Assembly: GCF_025263565.1 (NCBI RefSeq)
Contig: NZ_CP079865.1
Span: 5,704,001 to 5,768,000 of the forward strand
Source: Mycobacterium sp. SMC-8
GTDB taxonomy: Bacteria > Actinomycetota > Actinomycetes > Mycobacteriales > Mycobacteriaceae
DNA length: 64,000 nt
Reading direction: 5' to 3'
In this document: positions 25,969-35,135 of the stretch, piece by piece
Layout: each line of letters opens with the position of its first letter
Numbering within the stretch: the stretch's first letter is position 1
Position numbers and translations under genes: made by a program
The notes under the pieces: generated by a model
Database searches by the model: none
The model's input: only the letters and a program-made list of their open reading frames with translations
Told to the model about the DNA's origin: nothing

Positions 25969-26217
25969 TCAGCGCCGCGGGATTAGCCAATTCGACCAGC
26001 GCTGCCCCAGCACAGACGACGCATGCGATGCACGGCAGACCGCAGCGTCAAGTGACGCAGAGGAATAACTATGTTGGCGGCCGCGAGTCATGGCTACGTA
26101 GAGCAGGTTTCGGGTGGCGCTTTCGCCGAGGACGGCGTGGCTGGTGTCGGCGGTGACGCCTTGGGCGGATGAGCATGACTCAAGACCGCTACATGAGCCG
26201 CGGCCGGGTCCGTACAC
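25969..26217 (-). pseudogene. MobF/TraA-type relaxase-helicase remnant
   Basis: In this short frame the segment AQGVTADTSHAVLGESATRNLLYVAMTRGRQHS (about 26080-26170) matches the last helicase motifs (V and VI) of TrwC/TraA-type conjugative relaxases of actinobacteria, where a much longer protein is normal. Nothing upstream or downstream continues the homology, so it is a scar of a lost mobilisation gene. It supports an integrative or mobilisable origin for the island. Confidence 0.6.
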
Positions 26218-26287
26218 AAGTGGCCGATCTGCTCGACCGCGCAGTCGAAGATCCCGACGGTCAATAAACTTGAAAAGTATGCATTTT

Positions 26288-26304
26288 ATAGGTTAATAGC
26301 CTAT
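26288..26304. promoter_or_regulatory. Palindromic operator upstream of abiEi
   Basis: ATAGGTTAATAGCCTAT is a near-perfect inverted repeat with arms ATAGG and CCTAT, 25 bp before the abiEi start, within AT-rich promoter-like sequence. AbiEi-type antitoxins are known to repress their own operon through inverted repeats at this position, so this is the likely operator. Confidence 0.55.
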
Positions 26305-26328
26305 GATTCGCATAATGGAGGATGGATT

Positions 26329-26982
26329 ATGGCAAGGCGACACAGCACGGCGGTCCCCGCCGGCCTCGCCGCGCGCCCACTGCGTACCTTCCGCACCGGG
26401 CAGGCCGAGGACACCTACGCATACCCGGGCCCCGAGATCGCGCGGCTCCACGAGCGCGGCCTGCTCCATCGCCTCGCCAACGGTTACTACGTCGTCATTC
26501 CCCAAGAAATGTTGGGCCGCAAATGGATTCCTGATCTGGAAGTCGCCGCCGCCGGAATCGCCACGACGATCTACGGCCATGACGACATCGTCGTCATGGG
26601 ACTCAGCGCCGCGCGCCTGCACGGCGCGATTCCTCGTGCATTGGCAACCGCCATCGTGGCGGTACCGCGCCAACACCGCCCCATCACACTCACCGACCGG
26701 CCGGCGGTCGTACGGTTCGTCAAACGCAACACCGCAGAACTCGACGCCGAACGCGTCCGCACTGACCTGGGCCCCACACTGGCAACGACGCCCGAACAAA
26801 CCATCCTCGACCTCGCGCACCGTCCCACCCTCGGCGACAGCGCAGCCGACGTCCCCGCCGCCGTCGAAGCCCTCTACGCACGAGCGGATCCAGACCGTTT
26901 GCGCCAGCTCGCCACCGCACAGCGCCGCCTGGCTTCCCTGCGTCGGGCAGAAGACTGGGCAGGGGTTGCTCATGGATCCTGA
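26329..26982 (+). CDS. abiEi: AbiEi-family antitoxin and repressor
   Basis: 217 aa; ATG at 26329 with GGAGG seven bases upstream. The N-terminal winged-helix region (PGPEIARLHERGLLHRLANGYYVVIP, about residues 32-57) is the AbiEi_4-type DNA-binding domain; the rest is the antitoxin domain (VVMGLSAARLHGAIPRAL, ATTPEQTILDL). In AbiE systems this protein represses the operon and neutralises the nucleotidyltransferase toxin without direct binding (type IV). It overlaps abiEii by 11 bp. Confidence 0.8.
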   Translation: MARRHSTAVPAGLAARPLRTFRTGQAEDTYAYPGPEIARLHERGLLHRLANGYYVVIPQEMLGRKWIPDLEVAAAGIATTIYGHDDIVVMGLSAARLHGAIPRALATAIVAVPRQHRPITLTDRPAVVRFVKRNTAELDAERVRTDLGPTLATTPEQTILDLAHRPTLGDSAADVPAAVEALYARADPDRLRQLATAQRRLASLRRAEDWAGVAHGS

Positions 26983-27748
26983 CGAACGCGATTCGGTCGC
27001 AACGCAGTTCGGCGTGTCCACCGAACAAGTCGAGCGCGACCACCTCATTTCCCACATCCTCGCGTTCCTCAGCCGTGAGTTCGGTGACCACCTCCACTTC
27101 ATCGGCGGCACCGCCCTGGCACGCACCCACCTCCCCGACGGACGGCTCAGTGAAGACATCGACCTCATCGCCATCGGCAGCCGCAAAGAGTTGGCCGCCG
27201 AGCTCGACGCCACACTCTCCCGCGCCGTCGCGCGCACCCATGGCCGGCTGACCGTCGAACCCGCACTCAGCGGTACTGCAGACACCCTGCCGGTGCTGTT
27301 GCGCCCGTCGGACGGACGCCCGGTCCGCCTCCAACTGCTCTCCGCACGCGACCGGGTCGTCTGGCCGACGGAACGCCGCGCTCTGTTTCAGCGCTATGCG
27401 GACGCACCCGCTGCTGAACTGCTTGTGCCGACCCTCCCCGCGTTCGCGGCGTCGAAGACGGCGACATGGACGGACCGGCACGCAGCCCGCGACCTCTGGG
27501 ACCTGTGGGCGCTGAGCCGGGTCGGTGCTATCGACGCGAAGGCCGCCGCGCTGTTTCGGCGGTACGGACCAACCAACAAGGCGCCGACGCTGCGCATGTT
27601 CGACCGGGCCCCGACGGACGCCGAGTGGCAGGCGCAGCTGGCCGGACAGACCCGCCTCAACGTCTCCGCAGCCGAAGCCCTCGTCGCGGTGCGCGAGGCT
27701 TGGCGACAGGCCATACGACCTGCGAAGACCGTCATAAACGGTGAATAA
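26972..27748 (+). CDS. abiEii: AbiEii-family nucleotidyltransferase toxin
   Basis: 258 aa; the ATG lies inside the end of abiEi. The nucleotidyltransferase signature is clear: FIGGTALARTHLPDGRLSEDIDLIAI, i.e. GG...(S/R)xDxD, about residues 33-58, followed by the conserved core (KTATWTDRHAARDLWDLWAL, about 155-175). AbiEii enzymes transfer nucleotides, probably to tRNA, and arrest growth, giving abortive phage resistance or plasmid/island maintenance. Located beside the island border, where such stabilising cargo is common. Confidence 0.85.
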   Translation: MDPDERDSVATQFGVSTEQVERDHLISHILAFLSREFGDHLHFIGGTALARTHLPDGRLSEDIDLIAIGSRKELAAELDATLSRAVARTHGRLTVEPALSGTADTLPVLLRPSDGRPVRLQLLSARDRVVWPTERRALFQRYADAPAAELLVPTLPAFAASKTATWTDRHAARDLWDLWALSRVGAIDAKAAALFRRYGPTNKAPTLRMFDRAPTDAEWQAQLAGQTRLNVSAAEALVAVREAWRQAIRPAKTVINGE

Positions 27749-27790
27749 ACGATGAGTTCCAAGATTCGATCTTGAAAAACACCCTCTGAC

Positions 27791-27828
27791 GTGGGGCGGG
27801 CGGGGCTCGAACCCGCGACCAATGGATT
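27791..27828 (-). repeat. Right attachment-site repeat inside tRNA-Met
   Basis: Identical over 38 bp to 2145-2182. This copy lies in the intact tRNA gene; the crossover for integration must fall within it. Confidence 0.85.
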
Positions 27829-27865
27829 ATGAGTCCACGGCTCTAACCGACTGAGCTACCGCCCC
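27792..27865 (-). tRNA. tRNA-Met (anticodon CAT)
   Basis: Cloverleaf is complete: acceptor GGGGCGG pairs with CCGCCCC, discriminator A, D-arm TAGCTCAGTCGGTTAGAGC, anticodon loop CTCATAA with CAT, T-arm GCGGGTTCGAGCCCCGC. CCA is not encoded. CAT with this loop is elongator Met or the lysidine-modified Ile2; I cannot separate them from sequence alone. It is the integration site of the island. Confidence 0.9.
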
Positions 27866-27902
27866 GGCACGATGTGCGGCCACCATGGTCGCACACGGCA
27901 GG

Positions 27903-28745
27903 TCAGGCGAATATCGTCTGGCTCCGCTCGTCGACCTCGTAGCGTTCGGTGCCCTCGGCCACCCGCGGCGCATCGGCTCCCAGCGACACCGCGATCTTGT
28001 TCGCAGCGTTGCGCATCACGTCGAGCGTGAGCTCCAGCCGCTGCGTCTCGGAGAAATGCCGGCGAACTTCCTCGGCGACCCCGGCATCGATGCGCGACGG
28101 CGACCAGATCAGCGCATCGACATAGCGCAGCGCCGCCTTGTGCGCCGCGGTCAGCCCGTCGGCCGTCTCGAAGTCCGCGATCTGGCGATACAGCTGCTCT
28201 GACCCGCCCGCATCGAGCGCATGACCTTCGCGCAGCGATTTGCACAGCCGGCAGTCGTGCGCCTCGGCCCCGCGCAGCCGCACCACCTCGGTGGTGACCG
28301 GGTCCAGCTCGCGCAACCGTGCCACCGCGGGCACGAACCCGCCCAGCACCGCACCGACCGGATCGGTCTGCGTGTCGAGCTGGATCTCGGCCCGCCACCC
28401 GGGCTTACCGATGCCGAGCGCGTCGCACCCGGCCCACACCCGCGGCAGGAAGTCAGCGACGTAGATCGCCACCACCGCCCGAAAAGCGTTGTCCCCGAAA
28501 GTCTTCAGGAAGCGCTGGCGCTGATTGTCCCCGATGCCGGTCACGTCGACGGTGAACTGCTCGGCGAACGCGACGAGCACGGCGTCATGCTCGGTGTGTT
28601 CGTCGGCCAGATCGACCGGGGGCGGCAACGGCGGCAGCGACAGCGCCCGCCCGCAGGTCAGCCGGATCAGCGTGTCCGCGCGCGGCTCACCGGAAGACAG
28701 CGCGGCCATGTCTGCCAACCGCTTAGGCAACTCGTGATCGGTCAC
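27903..28745 (-). CDS. Carboxymuconolactone-decarboxylase/AhpD-like protein
   Basis: 280 aa from a GTG at 28745, six bases after the pmbA stop; upstream in-frame codons overlap pmbA and were not used. The second half carries the AhpD-like core with the redox pair in AEAHDCRLCKSLREGHA (CxxC, about residue 165) and the helical region after it. Such proteins act as alkylhydroperoxidase-like thiol oxidoreductases. The N-terminal 90 residues are less typical. Likely co-transcribed with tldD and pmbA. Confidence 0.75.
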   Translation of the reverse strand: MTDHELPKRLADMAALSSGEPRADTLIRLTCGRALSLPPLPPPVDLADEHTEHDAVLVAFAEQFTVDVTGIGDNQRQRFLKTFGDNAFRAVVAIYVADFLPRVWAGCDALGIGKPGWRAEIQLDTQTDPVGAVLGGFVPAVARLRELDPVTTEVVRLRGAEAHDCRLCKSLREGHALDAGGSEQLYRQIADFETADGLTAAHKAALRYVDALIWSPSRIDAGVAEEVRRHFSETQRLELTLDVMRNAANKIAVSLGADAPRVAEGTERYEVDERSQTIFA

Positions 28746-28752
28746 CAGCGCA

Positions 28753-30126
28753 TTATTGCGCCTGACTGACCGAGGACATGTGAAAGTCGGGGATCCGCAG
28801 CGACGGCATGCTGGCGCGGGTGGCCCAGTCGCCCCACTCACGCGGCAACGTGACCTCGCTGACGCCGGCCTCGGTGGCCCGGCGCAGCAGGTCCAGTGGG
28901 CTCTCGTTGAAACGGAAGTTGTTGACCGCGGCGGCGACCTTGCCGTCCTCGATCAGGTACACGCCGTCGCGGGTCAGCCCGGTCAACAGCAGCACCGAGG
29001 GGTCGACCTCACGGATGTACCACAGCGTGGTGAGCAGCAGCCCCCGCTCGGTGCCGGCGATCATGTCCTGCAGGCTCGCCGTGCCGCCGGTCATCAACAG
29101 GTTGTCCGCCGCCACCGCCACCGGCTGGCCGAACTCCGCCGCGGCCGCCCTCGGATAGGCCAGCGCGTTGACGGTTCCGTCTCGGATCCAGTCCACCCGG
29201 TCGATCGCCATGCCATTGTCGAAGACCGACGCCCGTTCCGACGAACTCGTCGCCGTCACGAACGGCGAGCATTCCAGGCCCGGCGCGCGGGGATCGGAGT
29301 ACAGCGTCAGCGGCAGCGACGTGAGCTTCTCCCCCACCCGTGTGCCTCCGCCCGGCGCGGCCAGCGCCGTGCGGCCCTCCTGGGCGCCGCGACCGCCCAT
29401 CGACCACATCAGGTAGATCATCATGTCGGCCACGGTGGACGGCGGCATGATGGTCTCGTACCGGCCGGCCGGCAGTTCGACGCTGCGCTGCGCCCACGAC
29501 AACCGCGTCGCCAGGTCGTCGAGCATGGAATGCACTGGCACGTCAGAGAAGTCGGGGGTGCTGACCCCGCTCCATGCGCTGGCCCCGTCGCGTTTGGCAT
29601 TGATCTCCACCGAGCCGGTCGGCTGCGTGAAGCGCCGGCGCAGACCCGTCGAGGTCGCGACGAACGTCGTCTCCAGTTCGTGGCGGGCGAAACCGAACAA
29701 TGTGTCGCGGCCCCGGAAGCCTTGCGCCAGAGCCTGTGCCACCCCGCCGAACACCTCCGCGCCGGTGCGCGGGATGCCAGCGTCCCAGTCGGCCGGGGTG
29801 TCCCCGCCGGGCAGCGGCGGGGCGTTGTCGCGGGCGGGCGGCGCCGTCGCCGCCGCGTTCTGGGATGCGGACACCAGATCGGTGATGACGGCCGGGTCTA
29901 CAGCACTGGAACGCACCGACCCCACGTGGGCGTCCTCGCCATTGCGCACCACCGAGATGACGGTGGTGGTGCGGCTGGTCGATTCACCGTTGGTGGTCAT
30001 CGTGTTGTTGGCCCACCGCAGCGACGCATCCACCCGGTCGGTCACCAGCACGATGGTCTCGTCGGCTCTGCCGAGCCTGCGCGCCTCATTCAGCGCAACC
30101 TCGACTACCAGTTGTGCTCCGATCAT
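28753..30126 (-). CDS. pmbA: TldE/PmbA-type metalloprotease partner
   Basis: 457 aa from the ATG at 30126, just after the tldD stop. TldE/PmbA forms a heterodimer with TldD that degrades unfolded peptides and matures some RiPP and antitoxin substrates; TldE itself lacks the HExxxH site, as here. Visible family features are the N-terminal ADETIVLVTDRVDASLRWANN strand region and a C-terminal part with VDWIRDGTVNALAYPR and FRFNESPLDLLR. Confidence 0.9.
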   Translation of the reverse strand: MIGAQLVVEVALNEARRLGRADETIVLVTDRVDASLRWANNTMTTNGESTSRTTTVISVVRNGEDAHVGSVRSSAVDPAVITDLVSASQNAAATAPPARDNAPPLPGGDTPADWDAGIPRTGAEVFGGVAQALAQGFRGRDTLFGFARHELETTFVATSTGLRRRFTQPTGSVEINAKRDGASAWSGVSTPDFSDVPVHSMLDDLATRLSWAQRSVELPAGRYETIMPPSTVADMMIYLMWSMGGRGAQEGRTALAAPGGGTRVGEKLTSLPLTLYSDPRAPGLECSPFVTATSSSERASVFDNGMAIDRVDWIRDGTVNALAYPRAAAAEFGQPVAVAADNLLMTGGTASLQDMIAGTERGLLLTTLWYIREVDPSVLLLTGLTRDGVYLIEDGKVAAAVNNFRFNESPLDLLRRATEAGVSEVTLPREWGDWATRASMPSLRIPDFHMSSVSQAQ

Positions 30127-30130
30127 GTGT

Positions 30131-31645
30131 CTAGCGCCCGCCTTCTTCACGCGTGTTCAGCACGTTGACACCCCGGAACAGTGCCGCCGGGCAGCCGTGA
30201 CTGACGGCGGCCACCTGACCGGGCTGGGCCTTGCCGCAGTTGAATGCCCCACCGAGACGCCACGTGGACTGTCCGCCAACAGCTTCCAGCGCACCCCAGA
30301 AATCGGTGGTGGTCGCCTGGTAGGCGACGTCACGCACCTGGCCGTCGAGCCTGCCGTTACGGATCCGGTAGAAGCGCTGACCGGTGAACTGGAAGTTATA
30401 GCGCTGCATGTCAATCGACCAGCTCTTGTCACCGACGATGTACAGCCCGTCGGACACCCGCGCGATCAGGTCCGCGACGCCGAGGTCCTCCGGTCCGGGC
30501 TGCAACGAAACGTTGGGCATCCGCTGGATCGGCACGTGATGTGCGGAGTCGGCGTACGAGCAGCCGTTGGACCGGCCCACTCCGAGCCGCGGCGCGAACA
30601 CACGGTCGAGCTGGTATCCGACGAACACCCCGTCGCGCACCAGATCCCAGCTCTGCGCGCGCACCCCCTCGTCGTCGAAGCCCACTGTCGCAAGTCCGTG
30701 CTGCACGGTCCGGTCGGCGGTCACGTTCATCACCGGGGAGCCGTACTGCATCCGGCCGAGCTTGTCCGGGGTGGCGAACGACGTTCCGGCGTAGGCGGCT
30801 TCGTATCCGATCGCGCGGTCGTACTCGGTGGCGTGGCCGATCGACTCGTGGATGGTGAGCCACAGATTCGTGGGGTCGATGACCAGATCGGTGGGGCCGG
30901 CAACCACGCTGGGCGCCTTGACCTTCTCGGCAAGCAGCGTCGGCAGTTCGGCCAATTCGCCGGACCAGTCCCAGACCTCGTCACCGGCCACCGCTTCCCA
31001 GCCCCGCGCGGTCGGCGGGGCCAGCGTGCTCATCGACTCGAACGACCCGGCCGCCGCGTCGACGGACACGGCGTCCAGGCTGGGCAGCACCCGTACCCGC
31101 TGCTGCGTGATCGCCGAACCGAACGTATCGGCGTAGAAGGTCTGCTCCTTGGCCGCGTTCAGCCAGGCCGACACGTGATCCACCCCGTCGGCGGCGAGCA
31201 ACCGGCCGGAGTAGTCCTCCAGCACCGCGATCTTGTCCCGGGCCGGGACCCCGAACGGGTCGATCCGATAGTCCGACACCCAGGAGACGTCCCGGTAGAC
31301 CGGCTCGGGCGCGAGTTCGATGCGCTCGGCGTTCAACGGCGCCAGCGTGGTGGCGATCCGCACGGCGCGCCGGGCGGTGTCGGCGGCGGCAGCGGTGTCC
31401 AGTTCGGCGTGCGAGGCGAACCCCCAAGTGCCGTCGACGATCACCCGCACCGCCAGCCCGATCGCGTAATCGGTGACCGCGGTCTCCAGCGCGCCGTCGC
31501 GCAACTGCACGGACTCGGTGGTGATGGCGTGGATGCGAAGGTCTGCGTAGCTGGCGCCCGCCTGCGTCGCGGCGGTCAGGGCCGCATCGGCGAGCGCGTG
31601 GCGCGGCAGCGCAAGGAAGTCCGGATCGACGGTTCGGGCTGTCAC
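30131..31645 (-). CDS. tldD: TldD zinc metalloprotease
   Basis: 504 aa. The HExxxH zinc motif is at about residues 266-271 (LTIHESIGHATEYDRA), with the C-terminal region (SNGCSYADSAHHVPIQRMPN) typical of TldD. It forms the catalytic subunit of the TldD/TldE complex. Located 4 bp before pmbA, so the two are made together. Confidence 0.92.
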   Translation of the reverse strand: MTARTVDPDFLALPRHALADAALTAATQAGASYADLRIHAITTESVQLRDGALETAVTDYAIGLAVRVIVDGTWGFASHAELDTAAAADTARRAVRIATTLAPLNAERIELAPEPVYRDVSWVSDYRIDPFGVPARDKIAVLEDYSGRLLAADGVDHVSAWLNAAKEQTFYADTFGSAITQQRVRVLPSLDAVSVDAAAGSFESMSTLAPPTARGWEAVAGDEVWDWSGELAELPTLLAEKVKAPSVVAGPTDLVIDPTNLWLTIHESIGHATEYDRAIGYEAAYAGTSFATPDKLGRMQYGSPVMNVTADRTVQHGLATVGFDDEGVRAQSWDLVRDGVFVGYQLDRVFAPRLGVGRSNGCSYADSAHHVPIQRMPNVSLQPGPEDLGVADLIARVSDGLYIVGDKSWSIDMQRYNFQFTGQRFYRIRNGRLDGQVRDVAYQATTTDFWGALEAVGGQSTWRLGGAFNCGKAQPGQVAAVSHGCPAALFRGVNVLNTREEGGR

Positions 31646-31664
31646 GCCTTCACACCGTAGTGGT

Positions 31665-32510
31665 TCAGCGTTGGATGGCGCTGGTGCCCAGGACGGTCAG
31701 CTCCAGCGCGAGTGCGATGCCGCACACCGCGATCACGACGGTGAACGCCAGCCAGTCGCGGCGTTTGGGCCCGGACGGGACGGCCGAGATCTGTCCGGCC
31801 CCGCCCCGCGCGGTGATCGCGTCGCCCATCTCGTCGGCGCGGCGCAACGCCACCGTGACAGCGGCGGCGAGCAGGTCGATCAGGCTGGACAACCGCTGCC
31901 GGATCCGGGGACCGCGGCGGCCGTCCACCTCGCGCGGGCGCAGCCGCCGCGCGGCGTACAGCACGCTGAACTCGTCGACAAGCATCGGAAATGCTCTCAG
32001 CGCCAACGCCAGCGCCACCGCCCAGTCGTCGACCGGGATGCGCAGCGCGCGCAGCGGTCGGCCGAGCCTGGCCACCGCGGGCGCGACTTCGGCCACATTC
32101 GTGGTCCACGACACCATCGCGCCCAAGCCCAGCAGCACGATCGACAGCGCGGTGATGCGCAGGAAGTTCAACAGCCCGCCCAGGCCGATCTCGACGGATC
32201 CGAAGTCGAGCACCGGGCTTCCGCCGGCGAAGGTGGCGGTGACCCCGCCCAGCAGCAGCAGGAACCACAGCCAGCCCGGGATGGTGGGCAACACGCCCCT
32301 CGGGATGCGGGCGATGACCGCGCCGACGACGACCAGCAGCGCGACCGCCCCGATCGGCACCCAGCCCGGGTAGAACGTCAGCAGCACCCCGATCCCCGCG
32401 ACGATCAGCAGCTTCGAGCCCGCCCAGAGCCGGTGCATGACAGTGTCCCCGGGCACCGGCCGCAGCAGCACCACCTGGCGGCGCGGCTTGCGCGGCTCCG
32501 CGGCGGTCAC
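31665..32510 (-). CDS. ecfT: ECF transporter T component (EcfT/CbiQ-like)
   Basis: 281 aa from a GTG whose bases overlap the stop of the upstream gene (GTGA). Five to six hydrophobic segments and a central cytoplasmic part with the A-R-G coupling motif ([13 protein letters not shown]) are visible. EcfT scaffolds the two ATPases and the substrate-binding S component of a vitamin transporter. The partner gene immediately upstream encodes the ATPases, as in the Rv2325c-Rv2326c pair of M. tuberculosis. Confidence 0.88.
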   Translation of the reverse strand: MTAAEPRKPRRQVVLLRPVPGDTVMHRLWAGSKLLIVAGIGVLLTFYPGWVPIGAVALLVVVGAVIARIPRGVLPTIPGWLWFLLLLGGVTATFAGGSPVLDFGSVEIGLGGLLNFLRITALSIVLLGLGAMVSWTTNVAEVAPAVARLGRPLRALRIPVDDWAVALALALRAFPMLVDEFSVLYAARRLRPREVDGRRGPRIRQRLSSLIDLLAAAVTVALRRADEMGDAITARGGAGQISAVPSGPKRRDWLAFTVVIAVCGIALALELTVLGTSAIQR

Positions 32511-34552
32511 GGCCGTCCGCCCGCGGTGGCCGGGGCGGGACTCAGCACACCGTTCTCCAGATGCACTGTGCGCGGGCACAACTCCTCGAGGCCGGCGAAG
32601 TCGTGGGAGATCACCACCACGGTCAGGCGCTCTCGGCGGCGCAGATCCTCCAACAGCCGCAACAGACCCCGCTGTGATTCGGCGTCCAGACCGGCGAGCG
32701 GTTCGTCGAGGATCAGGGCCCTGGGTGAGCGTGCCAGCAGACCGGCCAGCACCACCCGACGCATCTGGCCCCCGCTGAGCTGGTCGATGCGTCGCATCGC
32801 CAGGCCCGGGTCGAGTCCGACGCTGGCCAGCGCGGCGATGACCCGGTCGCTGTCGCGCACCGAGAATCCCGCGGCCGAGGCGATCTCGTGGGCGACGTGA
32901 CTGCGCATCAGCTGCAGCCGCGCGGCCTGGAATGAGATCGCCACGGCCCCAACCTGTTCGGACACCGGTTTGCCGTCGAGCAGGCAGCTGCCGGTGGTGG
33001 GCACGGTCAGGCCGGCCATGATCCAGGCCAGTGTGGACTTACCGGAGCCGTTGAGGCCGTGGATGAGCACACCGTCGCCCTCGTGCACCGTGAGGTCGAT
33101 GTCCTGCAGTGCGGCCTTCGCCCATGGTGTCCCGCTGCCGTACTCGTGGCCGACGCCGACGAGCTCGAGAACGGGGGCTCCTCGCGTCGCGTCGGGAGCT
33201 GCCGCCGGTGCCGGCACCTCCGCCTGCTCGACCATCTCGGTGTTGTCGGCGGCGCCGTTGCCGGCCAGCATCACCGTGCGGTCGGCGGCCTCGGCCTCGT
33301 TGTTGTAGTGGGTGATGTGCACCAGCGCGGTCCGATGCCGCGTGGTCAGCCCAGACAGCACCGACATCAGCGCCTCGCGGCCGTCCTGGTCGACCATGCT
33401 GGTGACCTCGTCGGCGATCAGCAGCGCCGGGTCGCGGGCGAGCGCGGCGGCGACCGCAAGCCGCTGCAATTCGCCACCGGACAGTCCGCCGGTGTCGCGC
33501 TCGGCGAGCCCGTCGAGCCCGACCTCGGCGAGCAGCTGGTCCACGTCGATGGCGGCCCCCGGCGGCAGGCCCCACACCACGTCGTCGGCGACCCGGGTAC
33601 CCAGCACCTGGCTTTCCGGATGCTGCATCACCACCGCGGTGCCGCCGACCCTGCCCAATCCGACCGCGCCGGGGCGCTCCACGGTCCCGGCGGTGGGTTC
33701 ACGCCCGGACAACACCAGCATCAGCGTCGTCTTGCCCGAGCCGTTGGCGCCGGTCACCGCGAGATGCTCCCCGGGGCGGACCTGCAACGAAACCGGGCCG
33801 AGGGCGTCGTGGTCGGTGTTGGGGTAACGGAAGCGGACGTCGCGCAACTGCAGGGGAACCGGAGCCACGGCGCCGATCTCGGCAGGGGCTTCCAGCTTGT
33901 GCACGTCGGGCACGCCGAGCAGGCGGCCCAACACCCGCGACAGCGCCCACCAGCCCACCAGGCTGACGAACGTGATGCTGACGACGCCCGAGGCGAAGAA
34001 CAGGAACGGCCAGTAGTGCAGCGCGGTGGCGAAATCGCGGGTGAGCCGCGCGGCGAGACTCTCCAGGCCCGGGATGCGCTCGATGACCGCGGCCAGGCCG
34101 GTGATGTTGGCGGTGACGGAATCGAAGATCAGGTTGCGCAGCCGGCTCAACACGGCCAGGGCGGCGACGATGACGAGCCCGAACAGCGCACCGGCCACCA
34201 GCGCGCAGGCGATGACCGTCGGCGTGCCACGGCCCCGGCGTTTGACGATCCCGGTCAGCCCGCCGATGTAGGCGCAGTTCACGACGGTCATGAAGCCGCC
34301 CATCCCGGCGATCAGGAAGGCGACGATCCCGCCGGCCACCGTCGCGGCGAGCAGCACCCGCAGCCGGTACCGGTAGGCGAGCAGCCCCATCGGAACGGTC
34401 CCGAGCAGCGATAATCCGGCGGCGAAGGGCACCACGACGGCGATGATCGCGATCGCCGCGCACAGCGCGGCCATGACGGCGGCCTGGGCCAGTTCGACCG
34501 GTCGAAGCGGGCCGGTCCGTCGAAGGACGCGCTCCGGTCCGGCCGATGTCAT
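32507..34552 (-). CDS. Fused ECF transporter: membrane S-like domain plus two ATPases
   Basis: 681 aa from the ATG at 34552. The first ~210 residues hold five to six transmembrane segments (S-component-like). Then two ABC ATPase domains follow: Walker [11 protein letters not shown] and [26 protein letters not shown] in the first, [10 protein letters not shown] and [26 protein letters not shown] in the second. A linker rich in Ala and Pro separates them. Together with EcfT this gives a complete group I ECF importer in two proteins. Substrate unknown. Confidence 0.88.
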   Translation of the reverse strand: MTSAGPERVLRRTGPLRPVELAQAAVMAALCAAIAIIAVVVPFAAGLSLLGTVPMGLLAYRYRLRVLLAATVAGGIVAFLIAGMGGFMTVVNCAYIGGLTGIVKRRGRGTPTVIACALVAGALFGLVIVAALAVLSRLRNLIFDSVTANITGLAAVIERIPGLESLAARLTRDFATALHYWPFLFFASGVVSITFVSLVGWWALSRVLGRLLGVPDVHKLEAPAEIGAVAPVPLQLRDVRFRYPNTDHDALGPVSLQVRPGEHLAVTGANGSGKTTLMLVLSGREPTAGTVERPGAVGLGRVGGTAVVMQHPESQVLGTRVADDVVWGLPPGAAIDVDQLLAEVGLDGLAERDTGGLSGGELQRLAVAAALARDPALLIADEVTSMVDQDGREALMSVLSGLTTRHRTALVHITHYNNEAEAADRTVMLAGNGAADNTEMVEQAEVPAPAAAPDATRGAPVLELVGVGHEYGSGTPWAKAALQDIDLTVHEGDGVLIHGLNGSGKSTLAWIMAGLTVPTTGSCLLDGKPVSEQVGAVAISFQAARLQLMRSHVAHEIASAAGFSVRDSDRVIAALASVGLDPGLAMRRIDQLSGGQMRRVVLAGLLARSPRALILDEPLAGLDAESQRGLLRLLEDLRRRERLTVVVISHDFAGLEELCPRTVHLENGVLSPAPATAGGRP

Positions 34553-34625
34553 CACACGATTCTGCCAGCCGTACCGTCGCCGGCAGAGCGCCCGGGCTGT
34601 GACCGAGAACACGGCCCGCCTTGAT

Positions 34626-34647
34626 TTACATAGCCCAGCCTATGTAA
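34626..34647. promoter_or_regulatory. Perfect palindrome, likely MarR operator
   Basis: Arms TTACATAG and CTATGTAA are exact inverted repeats around a 6-bp spacer. It lies between the ECF gene and the divergent MarR-family gene, ten bases before that gene's start. MarR proteins commonly bind such sites next to their own gene. Confidence 0.65.
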
Positions 34648-34657
34648 CCATGGGCGC

Positions 34658-35098
34658 ATGTCGACGACGCTCGGATCCGACCTGCTGGCCGTGGTGGCCC
34701 GGATCAACCGGCTTGCCAATCAGCGAGTCCGGATGCCGGTGCCCTTCGCGCAGGCGCGGCTGCTGTCCACGATCGAGGACCGCGGCGAGGCCAGGATCTC
34801 CGATCTGGCCGCACTCGACCACTGCTCTCAGCCGACCATGACCACACAGGTGCGCCGCCTGGAGGACGCCGGCATGGTCACCCGCACGGCCGATCCGAAC
34901 GATGCACGGGCCGTGTTGATCCGGATCACCCCGCAGGGTGTCGCGGCGCTGCGGCAGGCTCGCGCCGACCGCGGCGCGGCGATCGACCCACACCTGGAGC
35001 GACTGACCGACGCCGAGCGGGACTGCCTGGCCGGCGCGGTGGACATCATGCGCCGGATCATCGAGGACGCCACGACCCAGGGTCCGGGGACGCGCTGA
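34658..35098 (+). CDS. MarR-family transcriptional regulator
   Basis: 146 aa. Winged helix-turn-helix about residues 35-90 (ARISDLAALDHCSQPTMTTQVRRLEDAGMVTRTADPNDARAVLIRIT), including the DxR wing motif, flanked by dimerisation helices. It is followed after 37 bp by an MFS exporter gene, so it probably controls that gene and, through the palindrome at 34626-34647, the divergent ECF operon. Position matches Rv2327 of M. tuberculosis. Confidence 0.9.
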   Translation: MSTTLGSDLLAVVARINRLANQRVRMPVPFAQARLLSTIEDRGEARISDLAALDHCSQPTMTTQVRRLEDAGMVTRTADPNDARAVLIRITPQGVAALRQARADRGAAIDPHLERLTDAERDCLAGAVDIMRRIIEDATTQGPGTR

Positions 35099-35135
35099 TT
35101 TGAGCGGATGCATTGGAGATCTATATAGTTCCCCT

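Larger units (their letters stand above)
2183..27790. mobile_element. tRNA-Met-integrated genomic island, 25.6 kb, defective
   Basis: Bounded by 38-bp direct repeats derived from the tRNA-Met 3' end. Inside are an IrrE-cyclase gene pair, disrupted unknown genes, a MobF relaxase remnant, a DUF6431-like gene and an AbiE system, buried in nested insertion elements. Core mycobacterial genes begin immediately beyond the tRNA. No tRNA-specific integrase or excisionase is recognisable; the tyrosine recombinases present belong to Tn554-like elements. I infer an old integrative or mobilisable element that lost its own mobility genes. Confidence 0.8.

Noticed and set aside
27763..27779. Hairpin CAAGAT-TCG-ATCTTG after abiEii as a terminator
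   Set aside because: The stem is only 6 bp and is followed by A rather than T on the gene's strand; too weak to call.
29423..31660. 745-codon open frame on the plus strand opposite tldD/pmbA
   Set aside because: Lies antisense to two clear family genes; low-complexity, composition-driven frame in GC-rich DNA.
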